From Neodontobutis hainanensis (lineage: Eukaryota > Chordata > Actinopteri > Gobiiformes > Odontobutidae): 64,000 bases of DNA. Shown piece by piece: positions 1-11,607 of the stretch. The DNA lies in contig JALDNG010000038.1 of assembly GCA_024349245.1 (NCBI GenBank), positions 1,805,001-1,869,000 of the forward strand, in the 5' to 3' direction. Both the position numbers and the translations under genes were made by a program. Positions within the stretch are counted from its first letter, which is position 1. Every line of letters begins with the position of its first letter. The notes beneath the pieces are model-generated. The model searched no databases. It was not told where the DNA came from and saw nothing but the letters and a program-made list of their open reading frames with translations.

Positions 1-21
1 CTGTGTTTGTCTGTCTCATTG

Positions 22-135
22 GCTGTGTCCGAATCAACACACTGATCACTTCATAGTGCACTATATATACTGATTATGCTATTTTGTAGTGGTGTCCAAA
101 TGTGTAGTACACTCAAAGTTTCCTACAATGCGTTA
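22..135. mobile_element. MITE-like DNA transposon remnant
   Basis: The stretch reads as the end of a common teleost non-autonomous DNA element: a tgtccgaat motif, then alternating short motifs around cactatatata and tagtgcac, a second tgtccaaatgtgtagt, and a final tcctacaatgcg. I recognise the pattern from memory but cannot name the family or show both terminal repeats. The other end may lie near 640-730, where a tcccacaatgc motif appears. Confidence 0.4.
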
Positions 136-1897
136 GTTAAAGTAGGGAGCTGCGGTGGTCGCCAGACAGAGAAATAAACCATAAAGCTTTGCAAATAGTT
201 GGAGAAGAGAAGCGCAAAATGTTTTTTTAAAACAAACACAGGTTTGAATGAAACGAGTGAGAGGCACAAGTTTGACTTTTTGTGGAAACGTAATCTGTCA
301 TAAATTGTTATTAATAAACCATTATGATGTAAAATCACGTTAGCTTACCTTCAAACATACAGACGGACCGTTGAGAGCTTCCCTCTTGAGGCATAAAAGA
401 GCTGCAATAATTCAGTCAGTTTGGGTCATTAATAGGACAGGAGTTGTTGAATAAAATATGTAAGCTTGTTCAAATTACATACTTTTTACACTATAGATCT
501 TAAAACAAAAATGGTGTCATATGTCTTTAGTACAGCAAAAAAGCGACAACATGCCACAGGAATCGGCTGCAATGCAGAATTCCCATAATTCATAATTCAA
601 CTAAGTGACTCCTCCTTTGACATCCAACTTATTTAGACAGCTTAAAAGCTTTGAGTTTTTACTTATTGGTGTATCCTATTGAAGTTTGCTGTAATATTTT
701 CTCGCGCTCTATGTCCCACAATGCTCTTGTTCGAACCTAATAAACCTAGAGGACGGTTTAATAATAACGAGACCCTTGTAGGCTACAGTTCAAACACTTG
801 AATATTCACTGCCTACCTTTGGAAAGTTGTGTTATAAAGTAGACTTGATTGTGTAAAGGTGGCTTTCAAAACTCTGTATTTTTACTAGTTGCCATTGATG
901 GGTTTTAAATTTCAGAACAAGATGTTTTAATAAATAAACATTTCTCTCATATCAGCTGTGAGTCATGCCCTTGCATTTTTAAGGTTCACCAGTTTGACAC
1001 TCCGTTGACAGTCCATTAAGACACTTTGAGCAAGATGCAACAAATGGTAATGCAAAATTTAAAATGGTAAAATCTGCTGTGGCCTTGCCTTGAACTCGAG
1101 AGTGTTAGGGAGAAGACAAAATAAGCTACTAAAAAATTTGTTTGCTTACTGAGTGTTAGGGGCATGGAATGAGTAAAGGACAATTGGAGGCTTGATATAA
1201 CTATTAAACGTAATTACAAGCAGTTAAGAGATAGTGGGAAAATGCAAGGCAGATGCACACATTAGATTCAAGTGATACTAAGGGTAGATGGGATGTATAT
1301 TATATATTTGAATTTACATAAACCCATTTTTTATTTATTATTATTATTTCTGTGGGGAAATTGGATTGTTGATGGCCACAACAACTAGGTCCTCCGGTCC
1401 TGGTGCTAACCAGAGACTATAACATATTTTGAAATTTTGGAAACCTATCCAAGCCATGGCAAGGGGCTTTTCAAAAAAATAAGGAACACTTTCAAAATAC
1501 TTCAAAGTTGGAGGTATTGGAAGCACTCATGAATGTAATTGTTTGGAGAATTATTTTGAACATAATATCAAGAAGGGCTTCAAATTAAGGCCACAGTCCT
1601 GCTCTGCTACAATACTGACCAAATATCCTGTTGCACTTTTAAAAAATGCAAATGAAAAACCACGTGTAGGTAAACACATATTTGGACACCATTTAGGGCA
1701 AAAATAAAATTACAAACGTAACTAAATTGACTAACTTTGGTGCAGAGAGCATAGAGAAAAGAGCTAAGGCAGTAGTGAGCTCCTTTTTTTGTGTATTTTG
1801 AGTCTATACTATACAGTCCAAATAATTTTTTTATTATTTTGAAGGTGCACTATGAATTATGGCCCTGAAGTTACCTTAGAATACGTTCTTGTTACAT
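136..1897. other. No gene seen; AT-rich unique sequence
   Basis: Only short chance frames of 60-71 codons occur. I see no recognisable protein, RNA gene or clear repeat boundary. The 640-760 part may be the far end of the MITE-like element that starts the window. Confidence 0.55.
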
Positions 1898-2581
1898 CAG
1901 TGTTTTTCAACCAGTGTGCCGCAGTACACTAGTGTGCTGTGAGAGATCGTCAAGTGTGCTGCGGAAAATTATTCAATTTCATCTGATTGCTACTCTAAGC
2001 GAGCGGCGTGTAGTGAACATTTACATGCTCTTCCACTAGAGGGCAGTATCGCACTAAATACGAAAGTACATAGTCATGCTGCAAGTGAGACATCGCCGAA
2101 GGTTATCCATCAAAGGTAATAGCAATGGATAAATATTTGCAAAGAAAAAGTAGTTCATCTGATCTGGGTCCTGGAGAACATTCTGACCCAGATAAATGCC
2201 CTAACCTGAGTAGTGGGCAGAAGAAAGCCAAACAAGGTAAGCTCAATACACAACAATTAAAGTTATCTTGCTTTTGGATTCACTTAAACTGGGGAATCAA
2301 CCGAGCTAAACTATTTCAGTTCTGCTCCCTTTTCTCCACAACCTATAAATGCGAGGTGGGCTTTTCATGATGGCTATATACGTACATGAAAAAAAGAGAG
2401 ACTCCGACTTAGATCTTTGTGTGTGTCTTTCTTCCATTCCTGTAAGAATATTAAGTTTATATTTAACTAAACAGGCCCATTTTTCAGTAAACTGAGACTA
2501 GATTTCCATTATATTTAAATAAATATAGTTTTGTAAAATGTGTGCCGCGGTTAAAAATGGTAAAAATGGTGTAAAAATGAC
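1898..2581 (+). mobile_element. hAT-like DNA transposon, degraded
   Basis: The left end is cagtgtttttcaaccagtg followed by a tgccgc-rich segment, which fits the terminal repeat of Charlie-like hAT elements. The eight bases before it (1890-1897, tgttacat) are a candidate 8-bp target duplication, but I could not find its partner. A tgtgccgcggttaaaaatgg segment at 2541-2560 resembles the usual right-end region; the right terminus itself is eroded. At about 0.7 kb it is far too short for an intact transposase gene, so it is an internally deleted or decayed copy. The 5' part of the coding region survives (2125-2236). Confidence 0.6.
2125..2236 (+). pseudogene. hAT transposase N-terminal exon remnant
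   Basis: The frame opens with MDKYLQRK followed by a Ser/Asp/Pro/Gly-rich low-complexity stretch and a basic KKAKQGK end. This style of start is typical of hAT-derived transposases and of the ZBED/SCAN-domain host proteins related to them. At 2236/2237 the sequence aacaag|gtaagc is a good splice donor, so this looks like a first coding exon whose downstream exons (zinc finger, RNase H-like core, dimerisation region) are missing. The frame runs on to 2370 without meaning. The family assignment rests on the start motif and the flanking terminal repeat together. Confidence 0.45.
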
Positions 2582-5246
2582 TTTTATTTTACTGCCTCAA
2601 TGTCCTAACAATAATTGCATTGATTATTGTACTAGTGGTTAGGTCATTACATATCACCGCTGTTTGAATCATAAAATTACACTGTCATTACATTAATGGG
2701 GCGTGATGGGAGATTGAAGCACCACAGCAAAAATAAATCCTAGGTATTGATAAACTTATAAAAGAGAAGACTGTTAGCCACAGTATTCACAGGTCCCAGT
2801 GTCTTTCTGACTTGTTTTTTATATCTGTGAATAAAACAGATGTGCAGTGGTTAGGAATACCCTTTGCAATCTAGCCACGTCTTTATAACAAATATACCTG
2901 GCACAAGCACAAAAGCAGTTTTCCAGTAAAGTCAATAACTGTATCTAGAACCACCCTGCACCCTGGTCCTCTTTCCTCTTTCTTGAGTATTTTGCTGCTT
3001 GTTTTGTGGCCACTGCTTACCCCCAGCATTAACTCAAGCTCATAAAATAGAGTAGAGTTTCCTGTCTTCAGGCTTTGAGAAATTTTAATCATAAAAATGT
3101 TTATTATATGTGTGCTCCTGTTAAATGATCTTTTTGAGGGGCACTGTTCTGTGGCGACCTGCAGTGAGTGAAAACTCGTGAATTACACCTGTTTGTCATG
3201 TTTGTTTGTCGTGATGCTGTGAGCTTAAAAGGTTCTACAGTGCTTTTCTGGAGAGTGTATTGACATTCTGTATTGTCTGTTGGTTTGGCAGTGCAAGTCA
3301 AGTTCAGAAGCATTCACTCAGGAAAATAGTCACCACTGCGAGCAAAATAGAAGGTGTCCTAATAGTCTACAGGACATAACAGATTGACTGACAAAGCAGG
3401 AAACATTTTATTAGATTCCAAACATCCACTGTTAAATGCTTTCGAGTTACTTCCTTCAAAAAACAGAACCAGTCATTTGTGCCACAGGAGACTGGCCCTT
3501 TTAACAAATATTGAAATACTAGTCTTAAATAATTCTGATGGTTTCTGTTTTTAGCTGGTCTGAACAGAGTTTTTTTATTATTATTATTGTTGATGGATTG
3601 GTATCAGAGTACATGATGAAGGGATGGTAGGGGCCTGGTCAAGGTCAAGACTGCTGCTTTTATATAAGTAGGGTTCTTAATCAGAGCCAAAATGTGTACT
3701 GTGTTTTGTACTCTGTGTCAAAGAGTGTGAATCTTATTGTTCCATAGTGTAGTAGTTTTACTCACTGAAATCTAATTTCTAATGGGACAAATATAAATGA
3801 CCTACCTACCTTTTTTTTTTCTTGAATTGATGTTGTTGCGTCCACTCTGCCTGACCTGTAAGCTTTTAATTTTATCAAATTGTTTTTTTCAAAACATATG
3901 TGCTCCCTGTTTTCCTGCCGTAAAATGTTGTGTTTGCCTTTCCATACAGCTGATCAGTGGCATGCTAAGAAAACAAAAATAACTGAACCCTGTTGGTCCA
4001 ATGGGACTCCTGTAAATACTTTTCTCAGCATCTCTTTCACAGTTCTGTGCTTGGGCTCACAGCACAATATGTGGCCAGAAATTGATATGCGACCCCTGCC
4101 TGTTGAAGTGAATTGATTTGATATACCGTGGCATTCCTTCAACTTGATTTGATGTTGACTTTCTGTATCATAATGCAGCAGGTGTACAACAGCCTTCAGG
4201 ATATAAAAAAGCAATGGGGAAACAGGAAAAAAGAAGAGACAAAGAATATGTAATGTCTGACTGAGGCTTAGGCGACATGAGAGTGGTGCTGCCAAACTGA
4301 GGTCTGATACAAGATTGTCAACACAGCTGGTTCTCAAAGAGGAGCCTTTCCAATATTTTGCTCTTGAGTGATACACAAACAGTGCTCACAAGTTTCCTTA
4401 GTGAAAGAGACAGTTAAAAAACACAGGTGTAATACAACTGTTGGTGATGTGTTAGAGTTACATAAAGCAATGCCATTTTTGACATTTGTAACAACATTTG
4501 TGCTGATCAAGAGCCAAGTTGTATCAGATCAGAGGTTTCTGTGACCATCAACATTTATAATTGTCTGAACAAGGCATAAAGCAAAGTACAACTGGGTGAA
4601 TTTGGGTCCAATGCCTCTACTTCTAATTCATAATAATACTTATATTCATGACGTTTTGGATTTTCCTAGAAAATCTTCTCACTTATTTTTTTATTGAGAG
4701 TCACTTAATAGCTTAGAAATAATAAAACATGACATTTCACTCGTATTTTTAAAAATCTTTGCATAAAAAAAGGAACAATAGTAATTATAGTATAGACAGT
4801 CAATATGTAGCACTTGCTGTCATTTAAACTCAATGTCGATGAATGGCTAGTGCCCTTAAATACAAACAAATCTTTTGAAGAGTTGGCTTGCAGAGACTTT
4901 TTAAGCTTCAAATCTAGCTGCTACGCTGCTGTTTTATTTGCTGCTCTTCCATTATTTCCTATCAATCAGTCTGCGTGGGTAGAGGCTTTTTTTTACAGTA
5001 TTCTTGTAAACAATTTCTAAACCTAAATGTTCCTTTCTGCAACCCACGGAAATGTTATAATAAAGCTATTTTGGCATCAAACCTGGATGTGATTACGCAT
5101 CCTGTTTTTGTAAATATATTTAGCTTCTGGCTGAATCGGAGATTGACAAATGGAAGCAAGGGTGGTGATTATGATGCAACCAGGAGAGAGACTATTAAAA
5201 GGGCAAATGAGGCCAAAAAAATGTACACAGCATTATATGATCCACT
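2582..5246. other. No gene seen; mostly unique sequence
   Basis: I find no recognisable gene. The longest frame is a 140-codon minus-strand one at 3954-4376 that looks compositional: no domain, no family resemblance. The 3990-4340 and 5070-5250 parts are less AT-rich and less repetitive than their surroundings and could be conserved non-coding sequence. Confidence 0.5.
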
Positions 5247-5287
5247 CACAGCTGGGTTTTTGCTGAACAGACAAAAACCCAGCTGTG
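5247..5287. repeat. Perfect 16-bp inverted repeat (hairpin)
   Basis: The left arm at 5247-5262 (cacagctgggtttttg) is the exact reverse complement of 5272-5287, with a 9-base loop. It sits in otherwise unique sequence. Its function is unknown. Confidence 0.85.
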
Positions 5288-5531
5288 GTAGTCAATATGT
5301 TGTGCTCATTCTATCCAATATATTTTCCCACAGAATAATGCATTTCTCTTATTTACAGTCTGCCTCTTACTACTGTAAATAAAAGCGGCTACATAAAACA
5401 CACGTGCCTCTTGACCTTGTGAGCTGGTGCTGCTTGTAAAATAAAGGTTAATATAAGAGCATCTAAGTGGTTCGAAATATGTTTGCCGCAATGCTTCTCT
5501 TATATGTAAATGCAATATATTCAACATATAC

Positions 5532-5532
5532 C

Positions 5533-5591
<59 letters not shown>
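5532..5591. repeat. Compound (AC)n(AT)n microsatellite
   Basis: A short CA tract runs directly into about 22 AT units. It produces the long IY- and YI-repeat frames on both strands, which are not genes. Confidence 0.95.
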
Positions 5592-5593
<2 letters not shown>

Positions 5594-6289
5594 CCTCAGA
5601 GGATTTCTTATGTAGTAGAAAGTGGAAAAAAGTGCAAGTTCTGAAAATAGGTAATCAACAATACAATATTTGATCATTTGGAAGGCCTGGTGTCCTGTGA
5701 GCCTACACCAGGCTTTCAACATTTAGTATTTCCTTTTTATGCCTCATGGGATGCTGCTGTTAATGTTATGAGTGGTGGTTTGGGCAGAAAGGGTTGTCTT
5801 TTCCCTTCATGGTTAATGGTATATAAAACTTTTAATTTTTACCATTGTCATTTTAAGTTTCATCTTCATTTCTGCAAATATTATTAGGTTGTATTTGAAC
5901 AAATCAGATCTTCTTGAAAAATAGTTGATATGACTTCAATCCATGCCTACCGTCTGATTTGTTCCAGTGAGAAGAGCTAGCAATGAGTGCCAAAAAAAAA
6001 AAAATACAGTTAATTTTAGGAAAATAGGAGGCGGGGTATATGATACATATTACAATAATCCAGCTGCTAGCAATGATTACCTTATTACAGGGAAGACATG
6101 GTGGCTTTCTGTAATCGTCTATCTTTCCTCTCTATAGTATTTCTACGGGTTGTTTACTCATTGGAAAGACAATTATTTAATAAAGCTTGAAATGGTAAAT
6201 CTATAGTGACCTCATAAAATGACACAAATCATGCAAATGCTTTGCTCAATCAGACATTGACTAATCTCGCTTTTGCCTAATGTATTCAA
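5592..6289. other. No gene seen
   Basis: AT-rich unique sequence with a short A-run near 5993-6004. No convincing frame or repeat. Confidence 0.55.
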
Positions 6290-6600
6290 GCCACAATAGG
6301 TTTCGGAAATGTGATTAACGGCAACGAAATAATGACAGAGAGCGGCCGAAGAGTCACTCATTAATAATAAACACGAGGCTGCTGTGTTTGTGTGTTTGTT
6401 AGAAAAGGGCTATTAGGAATGGATGGTGTGCATCTGAGCTTCGGAGGTAACGCGATTGCATTGTTGCTCTTTCCACATAGCTGTTGATTAAAAATGCCTC
6501 AAGCCGATGTGTGCGATTAGCCAGCTGCTACCTGACACTCCAAAACAATGAGCGTGACGGTGCCTCGGCTGTGTGGTCAGATTACTTTTTCTCATGTTAA
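6290..6600. promoter_or_regulatory. Candidate conserved non-coding element
   Basis: The block is balanced in composition within AT-rich flanks, has no meaningful frame and is not repeat-like. It carries homeodomain-type cores (cattaataataaac near 6359, gttgattaaaaatg near 6483) and an E-box, cagctg, at 6522-6527. This is inference from composition and motifs only; no alignment was possible. Confidence 0.25.
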
Positions 6601-7241
6601 AACCTAGATGCCCATCTATCCTTTGCATGTAATCCTAAAATCAATATGTGTCCATGAAATACAAAGCTTTATCTGTAGTAAATGGTCTGAAATGACAAAG
6701 CAGTGGTCTTTGGTTGCTGTAATGTTTTTTATCAGTTCTTCTTCTTCGAGGAAACATGTTTATTTTTTATTTTATTGTCTGACCACAATCATTCTTTGCA
6801 CAAATGCTTTCTTTAGATGGAAAAACTGCAGTTCTTCTCACATGATAAACATTGTGTCTCAATTCCACAGATAACATAACTTGTTTTTTGTTATACAGGG
6901 TGGTCACTGGTCAGACAAGTGGAGAATTAATCATTGCCTTTGCAAATAGACTTTTCAAAGCATTTTTTCTTTGTCAGATATGTATATTTGATTTATGTTG
7001 CAGTTTTGAAAATACTATATTTGAAGGTACATAATGTGGCATTAAAGGAATAATAAAGCCACCAATTTATTTCCTACAGACAACTAAGCCCGCTTCCAGT
7101 TCTTTAATCACACATCACTTTTCTCAACCCATTCCAACCTACTGCACACCTCTTCACCTCTGTTGTAGATTGTTGACCCTAAGTACTTACAATAAATAGA
7201 TTTTTCATTACTGCTGCTTTGGTGAATAAGTAAATGTATTA
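6601..7241. other. No gene seen
   Basis: Unique AT-rich sequence with frames of 60-88 codons on the plus strand that resemble no protein I know. Confidence 0.55.
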
Positions 7242-7345
7242 GATAAGATAAGATAGGACTTTACTGATCCCACAGATTACTGCAGCTCTTCGAAACAGGA
7301 AAGTGCAAGAAGTAAAAGAAATTTGCACATGCAATAGAATAAAAA
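7242..7345 (-). mobile_element. LINE 3'-end fragment with (TATCT)n tail
   Basis: agataagataagatagg followed by actttactgatccca matches the reversed 3' terminus of a very common teleost dispersed repeat, in which a body ends in short tandem pentamers. Orientation is minus because the tandem tail is on the left. The body cannot be followed clearly past about 7345, so the copy is either very short or decayed. The family is not certain. Confidence 0.5.
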
Positions 7346-7649
7346 AAAGTATATACAATTTTAGCAGCATTTTAAATAGAATAAAATGCTTAAAATAACA
7401 AAAAATTACACAAAAAGCGTTCTTATTTATCCCATAACACACTTGTACTTTGCCACCAAAGTGATAAATGTGACCCACATCACTCAGAGATCCCATGTTT
7501 TCTTACTGCGGATTAGAATTGAACTGTGGGATTAAATTCTGACATATTTACATTAATATGCTCAACATTTTAATTCTCTTGACTTCTGACATGTAACAGT
7601 TGAATCTTAGTCTTACTTTTTTTGTAATGATAAAAAACATGCTGAGACA
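7346..7649. other. No gene seen
   Basis: AT-rich sequence, possibly including decayed LINE body next to the tail at 7242. No supported gene. Confidence 0.5.
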
Positions 7650-7925
7650 TATTTAGACTCGAGGAGAGCACTGAGTACAAAGGAAATAACTATGTCGCCT
7701 TGCATTGTTTTCCACATTTGAGCTTTTACTCAATTTAAGAGCAGATAAAAAAGTAAAAGAATGCCTCCCTGGGGAGCGCTGTGGCACTGAATCCTCCCAG
7801 CGCGTGCCCTTTAAAACATTACTTTGATGGCATTTCTTCATCATTAGTCAGCTGGAAGCGAACAGACAGAAGATACGCCAGTGAGGAGGCGGCACAAGGC
7901 AATAACTGTGCCTTACCTTAGACTC
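7650..7925. promoter_or_regulatory. Candidate conserved non-coding element
   Basis: Less AT-rich, non-repetitive block with ctccctggggagcgctgtgg (7765-7784) and a run of atcattagtcagctgg near 7840. No coding signal on either strand. This is composition-based inference. Confidence 0.22.
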
Positions 7926-9100
7926 TACCTTCACTTTTACTCATTGTAACTCAAACTTTAAAAGCATTTATTTCTGGTGGAATCTCAAACCATTCCCAGT
8001 GTAATTCTGAGACTATTCTGCTGTGAAACCTTCTGACCGCTCCGAACGACAGCTGATATTTACAGACTGGGGTGGTTGGTGTTATTTCATTGACTTGTAT
8101 CGATTCGTTCACATGAGGTGACTCTTGCAGCAGGCTCACTTTGATCAATGGCTTCAGTGGATAAGTACAATCGTCTGCTATCTTTCTCCTTCTTCAAGTG
8201 GTCCATATTTTTCTCCTGGTTTGGTCTGAGAGAGATAAGACTTTGTTAAGAGATGAATCACCTGGTAATGTTGTTCCTTAATTTGTTTCTACCTCTTTTA
8301 AAAAGTTAAACAGTAAAAGGCAGAGGTGGGTAGTCACTAGTTGGTGTCTCAGTTGAGCTTGTAACAATAGATCTTCTGTTATAACCCCCGTGTTTAAGTG
8401 GAGTCTTGTTTTTTATAGTGCATGTGGTGTTTTGTCAGAATAAATGTGCAACCTGTGGATGGCTTTACTGAAGTTCTTTTGCAGGTTTTACACATTGCAA
8501 ACTGTGGTTTTGTTGTTGGCAGCGCCGATAAGTCTGCATGCCTAATGTTAAGCTTATTATCTAGTTACCATTACACCAAAATATCTTTTTTGTCTTTTAC
8601 ATGCAGTTTAAATGCACCAGTGTTTTTAACTTAAGTCGCTTGAAGCATTGTTAGCACAGTAAATCAGCAAAGCCCTCCTTGTTTCTGAGGATCAACTTTG
8701 AGCAACATTATTTTGAGTAATTTGATCAAAATCCCATTATCGACAACAAACTTGTTGATGATTACACTGAGACTAACATCAGCCATGTTTTTTCTTGTTC
8801 AATAAATCAAAAGTAACTCCAAACACTCCATGTTGTGTTTTCAGCCAATGCATTATTACTCAAGTATATTTTGTCTGAATACTACTTAAGCATGACTTTT
8901 ACATTCACAAAAATGTTTCATTGCAATGGCAATAATAATCAAGAGGCAAAACAAAATACCAGATGTATAATAAAACTAAGTTCAATAAGTAAAAGTAAAT
9001 GTGAGATTAGGTGTCTGAATATGACATGTTGAACACAGGTTAATGTGCAACGGTGAATTTTAATACAAATAGGGACCCGTCCAAAGTAAGTACCCATAAG
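7926..9100. other. No gene seen
   Basis: Short frames only. A ggcagaggtgggtagt motif at 8320-8335 resembles the start of a fish DNA-transposon family, but nothing around it confirms an insertion. Confidence 0.5.
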
Positions 9101-9180
9101 AGCAGGATAGGGTGGCCAAAGTGGGGCCCGGGGGCCAGAAAATGGCTGGTCAAGGGGTTTAATTTGGCCAGTCATGTTTT
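9101..9180 (+). mobile_element. hAT-type terminal fragment (tentative)
   Basis: An abrupt GC-rich patch reads ggtggccaaagtggggcccg and then ggccag motifs, ending in tttggccagtcatg. This is how the 5' ends of some vertebrate hAT repeats read. No matching right end was found. Confidence 0.35.
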
Positions 9181-9929
9181 GCTTGAAATTGCCTGATTAA
9201 TTTAATCTGCAATAATGGTCAAGCATACTTTTACCAAAAATGGGTAGGCTAATGTCTTACCACATTAGAGGGGAGCCACTGTGTTTATATATCCCAGAAA
9301 CAGCCTGGTGCCCTCACTCATGGTGTGCATATTCATTTCAAAGCTTAAAGGGTTTTTAAAAAATTAAACAGTTCAGGTAGGCTTGTGCAGGTGTGCACAT
9401 TCATACACGTTATAAGTCCACAACTTGTCTGATTTTTAAAAGGGCTGGGTCAAACAACACACGTTTTGTTCAAACAGGGTTTCAATAAGGCGCTACCTCA
9501 TCAGAACAAACTGGAGCGGAGTATTTCTTTCAATTACATGCAAAAAATTTTTGCGTTTGGCTCAAGGCCCAGTGATACATCTCCGTTTTGGCCCTCCAAG
9601 AGAAAAAGTTTAGATTCAAATTTGCGCCGCTCCAATATCTGCAAAGAGCTACATATGAGGTTATACAAACAGTGATTTATTTTACGCCACTCTGCCCTAT
9701 TTCTGATCAAATTTCTCTTTCACATTTTGTTGGAAACTTTACTCTGCTAAATGTCTTTGTTTGGTCTCCAGTCGATGCTGTTTATGGACAGCCCTGGGGT
9801 GGCACTGTTTCTCTGTAGCACTAATTAACAATAAAACTCCATTGGGCTGTTTGGGGATAGTACTCATAACAAAGAGACGGCATGAAAAAGGAAAAGCAAA
9901 TGTTTTTGTCTGGAGGGTATCGACATAAC
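9181..9929. other. No gene seen
   Basis: Unique sequence; the 9460-9820 frames (69 and 76 codons) overlap in different phases and resemble nothing known. Confidence 0.5.
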
Positions 9930-10080
9930 AGCGAGCAAATATTTTGATCTCAGCGTGAGGATTTCATTAAGATTTCACAAAAGGGTCCATGCTGACAGAT
10001 TTGGCTCATCCATAAACAGTGTTTTTACAGTGTAAAAGTGACATCCTGCTGTGGGGCTTCCTCTTGTCACAATTGGAAGC
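9930..10080. promoter_or_regulatory. Candidate conserved non-coding element
   Basis: Non-repetitive block with tttcattaagatttcac (9962-9977) and balanced composition. Inference only. Confidence 0.2.
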
Positions 10081-10489
10081 AAGAAAAACAACACTTATGC
10101 ATATTAAAATTTATATTTAATTATTTACACAATTGATCTTTTCAACAACAATAAAATAATTAGTTGAATGGACTCCTTTAATTGATCCAAGTGAATATGC
10201 TACTGGCAAAAATGTGGGCACACTCTGTAAACATGAAAGAGGTTGCTCCACAAGAGTCTGTAAAGGTAAGGTTAGGTAAGGTAATGCCAGGTATGGTGGG
10301 TTATATTTCATGACCCTACAGAGAAATATATCTCAGCCACACTGACGCTGAACATTATAAAAACAACACACAAAACACCATAAAACATATAAGCATGACG
10401 TGGAAGACATGCATTAAAATAACAATTGACAATACAAAGAAAACACATTAGAAGTCCAAACAGAATGTAAAGTATAAAGCACCCCTCAG
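10081..10489. other. No gene seen
   Basis: AT-rich sequence with a small imperfect ggtaaggttaggtaaggtaa repeat near 10265-10284. Confidence 0.5.
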
Positions 10490-10500
10490 TAGCTTGGATT
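10490..10500. repeat. Target-site duplication, Rex3 (low-coordinate copy)
   Basis: tagcttggatt is repeated exactly at 11597-11607 and brackets the Rex3 insertion. Confidence 0.85.
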
Positions 10501-10527
10501 ATCCATCCATCCATCCATCCATCCATC
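10501..10527. repeat. (ATCC)n tail of Rex3
   Basis: Six to seven tetranucleotide units form the 3' terminus of the Rex3 insertion; on the element's strand it reads GGAT repeats. Confidence 0.95.
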
Positions 10528-10536
10528 TTCTACCGC

Positions 10537-11596
10537 TTATCCGGGGCCGGGTCGCGGGGGCAGCAGTCTAAGCAGAGAAGCCCAGACTTCCCTCTCCCCA
10601 GACACTTCCTCCAGCTCTTCCGGGGGGATACCGAGGCGTTCCCAGGCCAGCCGAGAGACATAGTCCCTCCAGCGTGTCCTAGGTCTTCCCCGAGGTCTCC
10701 TCCCGGTGGGACATGCCCGGAACACCTCCCTAGGGAGGCGTCCGGGAGGCATCCGAAACAGATGCCCGAGCCACCTCAGCTGGCTCCTCTCGATGTGAAG
10801 GAGCAGCGGCTCTACTTTGAGCTCCTCCCGAGTGACCGAGCTCCTCACCCTATCTCTAAGGGAGCGCCCCGCCACTCTGCGGAGAAAGCTCATTTCGGCC
10901 GCCTGTATCCGGGATCTTGTTCTTTCGGTCATGACCCAAAGCTCATGACCATAGGTGAGAGTAGGAACGTAGATCGACTGGTAAATCGAGAGCTTTGCCT
11001 TACAGCTCAGCTCCTTCTTCACCACGACAGACCGGTACATCGACCGCATTACTGCAGAAGCTGCACCGATCCGTCTGTCGATCTCACGCTCCTTCCTTCC
11101 CTCACTCGTGAACAATACCCGAGATACTTAAACTCCTCCACTTGAGGCAGGAGCTCTCCACCAACCTGGAGGGCAAGCCACCCTTTTCCGACTGAGAACC
11201 ATGGTCTCAGACTTGGAGGTGCTGATCCTCATCCCAGCCGCTTCACACTCGGCTGCAAACCGCCCCAGTGAACATTGAAGGTCCTGGCTTGATGGAGCCA
11301 ACAGGACAACATCATCTGCAAAAAGCAGAGATGAAATCCTGTGGTCCCCAAACCAGACTCCCTCCGGCCCCTGGCTGCGCCTAGAAATCCTGTCCATAAA
11401 GATAATGAACAGGACCGGTGACAAAGGGCAGCCCTGCCGGAGTCCAACATTCACCGGGAACAGGTCTGACTTACTGCCGGCAATGCGAACCAAGCTCCTG
11501 CTCCGGTCGTACAGGGACCGGACAGCCCTTAGCAAAGGGCCCCGGACTCCATACTCCCAGAGCACCCCCCACAGGGCACCGCGAGGGACACAGTCG
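10537..11596 (-). pseudogene. Rex3 reverse transcriptase C-terminal part, frameshifted
   Basis: The minus-strand reading holds the reverse-transcriptase palm motifs in order: RQGCPLSPVLF, then LLFADDVVLL with the catalytic FADD at about 11311-11322, then GMRISTSKSETMVL. After the VACP segment (near 11180) a 2-base loss shifts the frame and gives a stop at 11128-11130. A further 1-base loss near 11115 restores the frame, giving a clean C-terminal stretch with YVPTLTYGHELWVMTERTRS, SQLRWLGHLFRMPPGRLP and RPRGRPRTRWRDY. It ends at a TAA (10537-10539) inside the terminal tail. Two indels plus 5' truncation mean no active enzyme. The indel sizes are judged against the family consensus from memory. 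Confidence 0.88.
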
Positions 11597-11607
11597 TAGC
11601 TTGGATT
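11597..11607. repeat. Target-site duplication, Rex3 (high-coordinate copy)
   Basis: tagcttggatt, identical to 10490-10500. The uninterrupted flank continues as aatggaggataaaat. Confidence 0.85.

Larger units (their letters stand above)
10501..11596 (-). mobile_element. Rex3 (RTE-clade LINE), 5'-truncated copy
   Basis: About 1.1 kb of a non-LTR retrotransposon inserted in minus orientation. It ends at its 3' side in an ATCC/GGAT tetranucleotide run (10501-10527), as RTE elements do. Perfect 11-bp direct repeats flank it (10490-10500 and 11597-11607), showing insertion by target-primed reverse transcription. I assign Rex3 because the segment at 11416-11436, coding for RQGCPLSP, matches the conserved Rex3 site used for PCR surveys, as I remember it. 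The endonuclease and most of the N-terminal reverse transcriptase are absent, so this is a dead-on-arrival copy. The preserved flank duplication and nearly intact frame argue for a fairly recent insertion. Confidence 0.9.

Noticed and set aside
3954..4376. 140-codon minus-strand open frame
   Set aside because: No recognisable domain or family, low-complexity Cys/Leu/Ser composition, and shorter plus-strand frames overlap it; probably chance or conserved non-coding DNA.
5306..5722. 138-codon minus frame with IYIYIY and CVCVC repeats
   Set aside because: It is the translation of the CA/TA microsatellite and its flanks.
8320..8340. ggcagaggtgggtagt motif like a fish DNA-transposon start
   Set aside because: Too short, and the following sequence does not continue as the family would.
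10762..11145. 127-codon plus-strand frame
   Set aside because: Antisense shadow of the Rex3 reverse-transcriptase C-terminus.
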